A program made the position numbers and the translations under genes. This document shows positions 63,804 through 64,000 of a stretch of 64,000 nucleotides of DNA, piece by piece. Position 1 is the first letter of the stretch. Every line of letters begins with the position of its first letter. The notes below the pieces were generated by a model. That model did no database searches. It was not told the origin of the DNA and saw nothing but the letters and a program-made list of their open reading frames with translations. The stretch is from positions 62,001 through 126,000 of the forward strand of contig JAFGRY010000009.1 of assembly GCA_016934955.1 (NCBI GenBank), given 5' to 3'. The stretch comes from a bacterium. Its GTDB lineage: Bacteria; Zhuqueibacterota; QNDG01; JAGLOF01.

Positions 63804-64000
63804 ATGTCAAATCTCATTCAGCAATCATACGATAGTGCAAGACAACGGTACGCCGACATCGGGGTCGACACCGATGCGGCGGTGAAAACGCTCCTGGGCG
63901 TTTCCCTCTCGCTGCCCTGCTGGCAGGGCGACGATGTGCGGGGGTTCGAGAACAGTGACGGCGACCTTTCGGGCAGCGGGCTCATGGTCACCGGATCGGA
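63804..64000 (+). CDS. rhaA: L-rhamnose isomerase (3' truncated by window end)
   Basis: The first 65 residues are visible. The segment SARQRYADIGVDTDAAVKTL followed by LPCWQGDDVRGFEN closely matches the RhaA N-terminus, including the HCWQGDDVxGFEN-type block. RhaA interconverts L-rhamnose and L-rhamnulose in rhamnose catabolism. ATG 63804 fits the family start; an ATG five bases upstream is out of frame. The rest of the gene lies beyond the window. Confidence 0.88.
   Translation, partial: MSNLIQQSYDSARQRYADIGVDTDAAVKTLLGVSLSLPCWQGDDVRGFENSDGDLSGSGLMVTGS

Noticed and set aside
1-64000. tRNA, rRNA, CRISPR arrays, prophage or toxin-antitoxin genes
   Set aside because: No repeats with regular spacing, cloverleaf-like sequences or matching proteins were recognised by reading; short RNAs could still be missed.

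Overview
The window is bacterial chromosome from a GC-rich, Gram-negative, apparently anaerobic organism. Anaerobic life is suggested by a sodium-pumping decarboxylase subunit, an oxygen-sensitive anaerobic sulfatase maturase and a full set of [FeFe]-hydrogenase maturases. Outer-membrane biogenesis is implied by four parvulin/SurA-type proteins and a predicted beta-barrel protein. GWxTD-domain proteins and DUF5916 proteins are typical of uncultured lineages around the FCB group (KSB1, Zixibacteria, Marinimicrobia and relatives), but the lineage cannot be fixed from this sequence alone. Promoters resembling TTGACA-N17-TATATT recur, so a normal housekeeping sigma factor is likely.

Layout. 0-7.3 kb: 3' part of a decarboxylase beta subunit, a C45-type lipoprotein on the minus strand, then argR-carA-carB with a promoter, ARG-box candidates and a terminator/attenuator between argR and carA. 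7.6-17.5 kb: two ECF sigma/anti-sigma pairs interleaved with two large GWxTD secreted proteins, a secretin-like fragment protein and a secreted subtilase. 17.6-18.1 kb: a cold-shock gene with a long leader and a strong terminator. 18.9-19.6 kb: a REP-associated tyrosine transposase (RAYT) bracketed by inverted palindromes. 19.8-36.5 kb: a sulfated-glycan degradation region with an esterase/peptidase-like hydrolase, two Tat-exported sulfatases, their radical SAM maturase, a GH38 alpha-mannosidase, a DUF5916 barrel protein and a clan GH-D-like hydrolase. A thioredoxin/TPR protein whose active site carries an in-frame TGA lies inside this region. 36.5-40 kb: YigZ, CNNM/CorC and an FAD-dependent oxidoreductase. 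40-49 kb (minus strand): mfd followed by four parvulin genes. 49-57.9 kb: housekeeping and accessory genes (DUF3592, PhzF-like, two M28 peptidases, tag, nitroreductase, acetyltransferase). 58-63.7 kb: hydrogenase maturation operon (TM1266-type regulator, hydG, aspartase, hydF, hydE). The right edge cuts an L-rhamnose isomerase gene.

The most notable signal is the gene at 23834-25543. An in-frame TGA replaces the first active-site cysteine of a thioredoxin fold. It is followed at the right distance by a hairpin with a GGGTC loop that resembles a bacterial SECIS element, and the gene has an intact promoter, ribosome binding site, cis-proline motif and long downstream frame. I read it as a candidate new selenoprotein (thioredoxin plus TPR repeats).

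Three families of short dispersed palindromes also occur: RAYT-linked CCGGCGGTC hairpins, ACCCTGNCAGGGT hairpins, and tandem GGGCC hairpins. No tRNA, rRNA or CRISPR array was seen.
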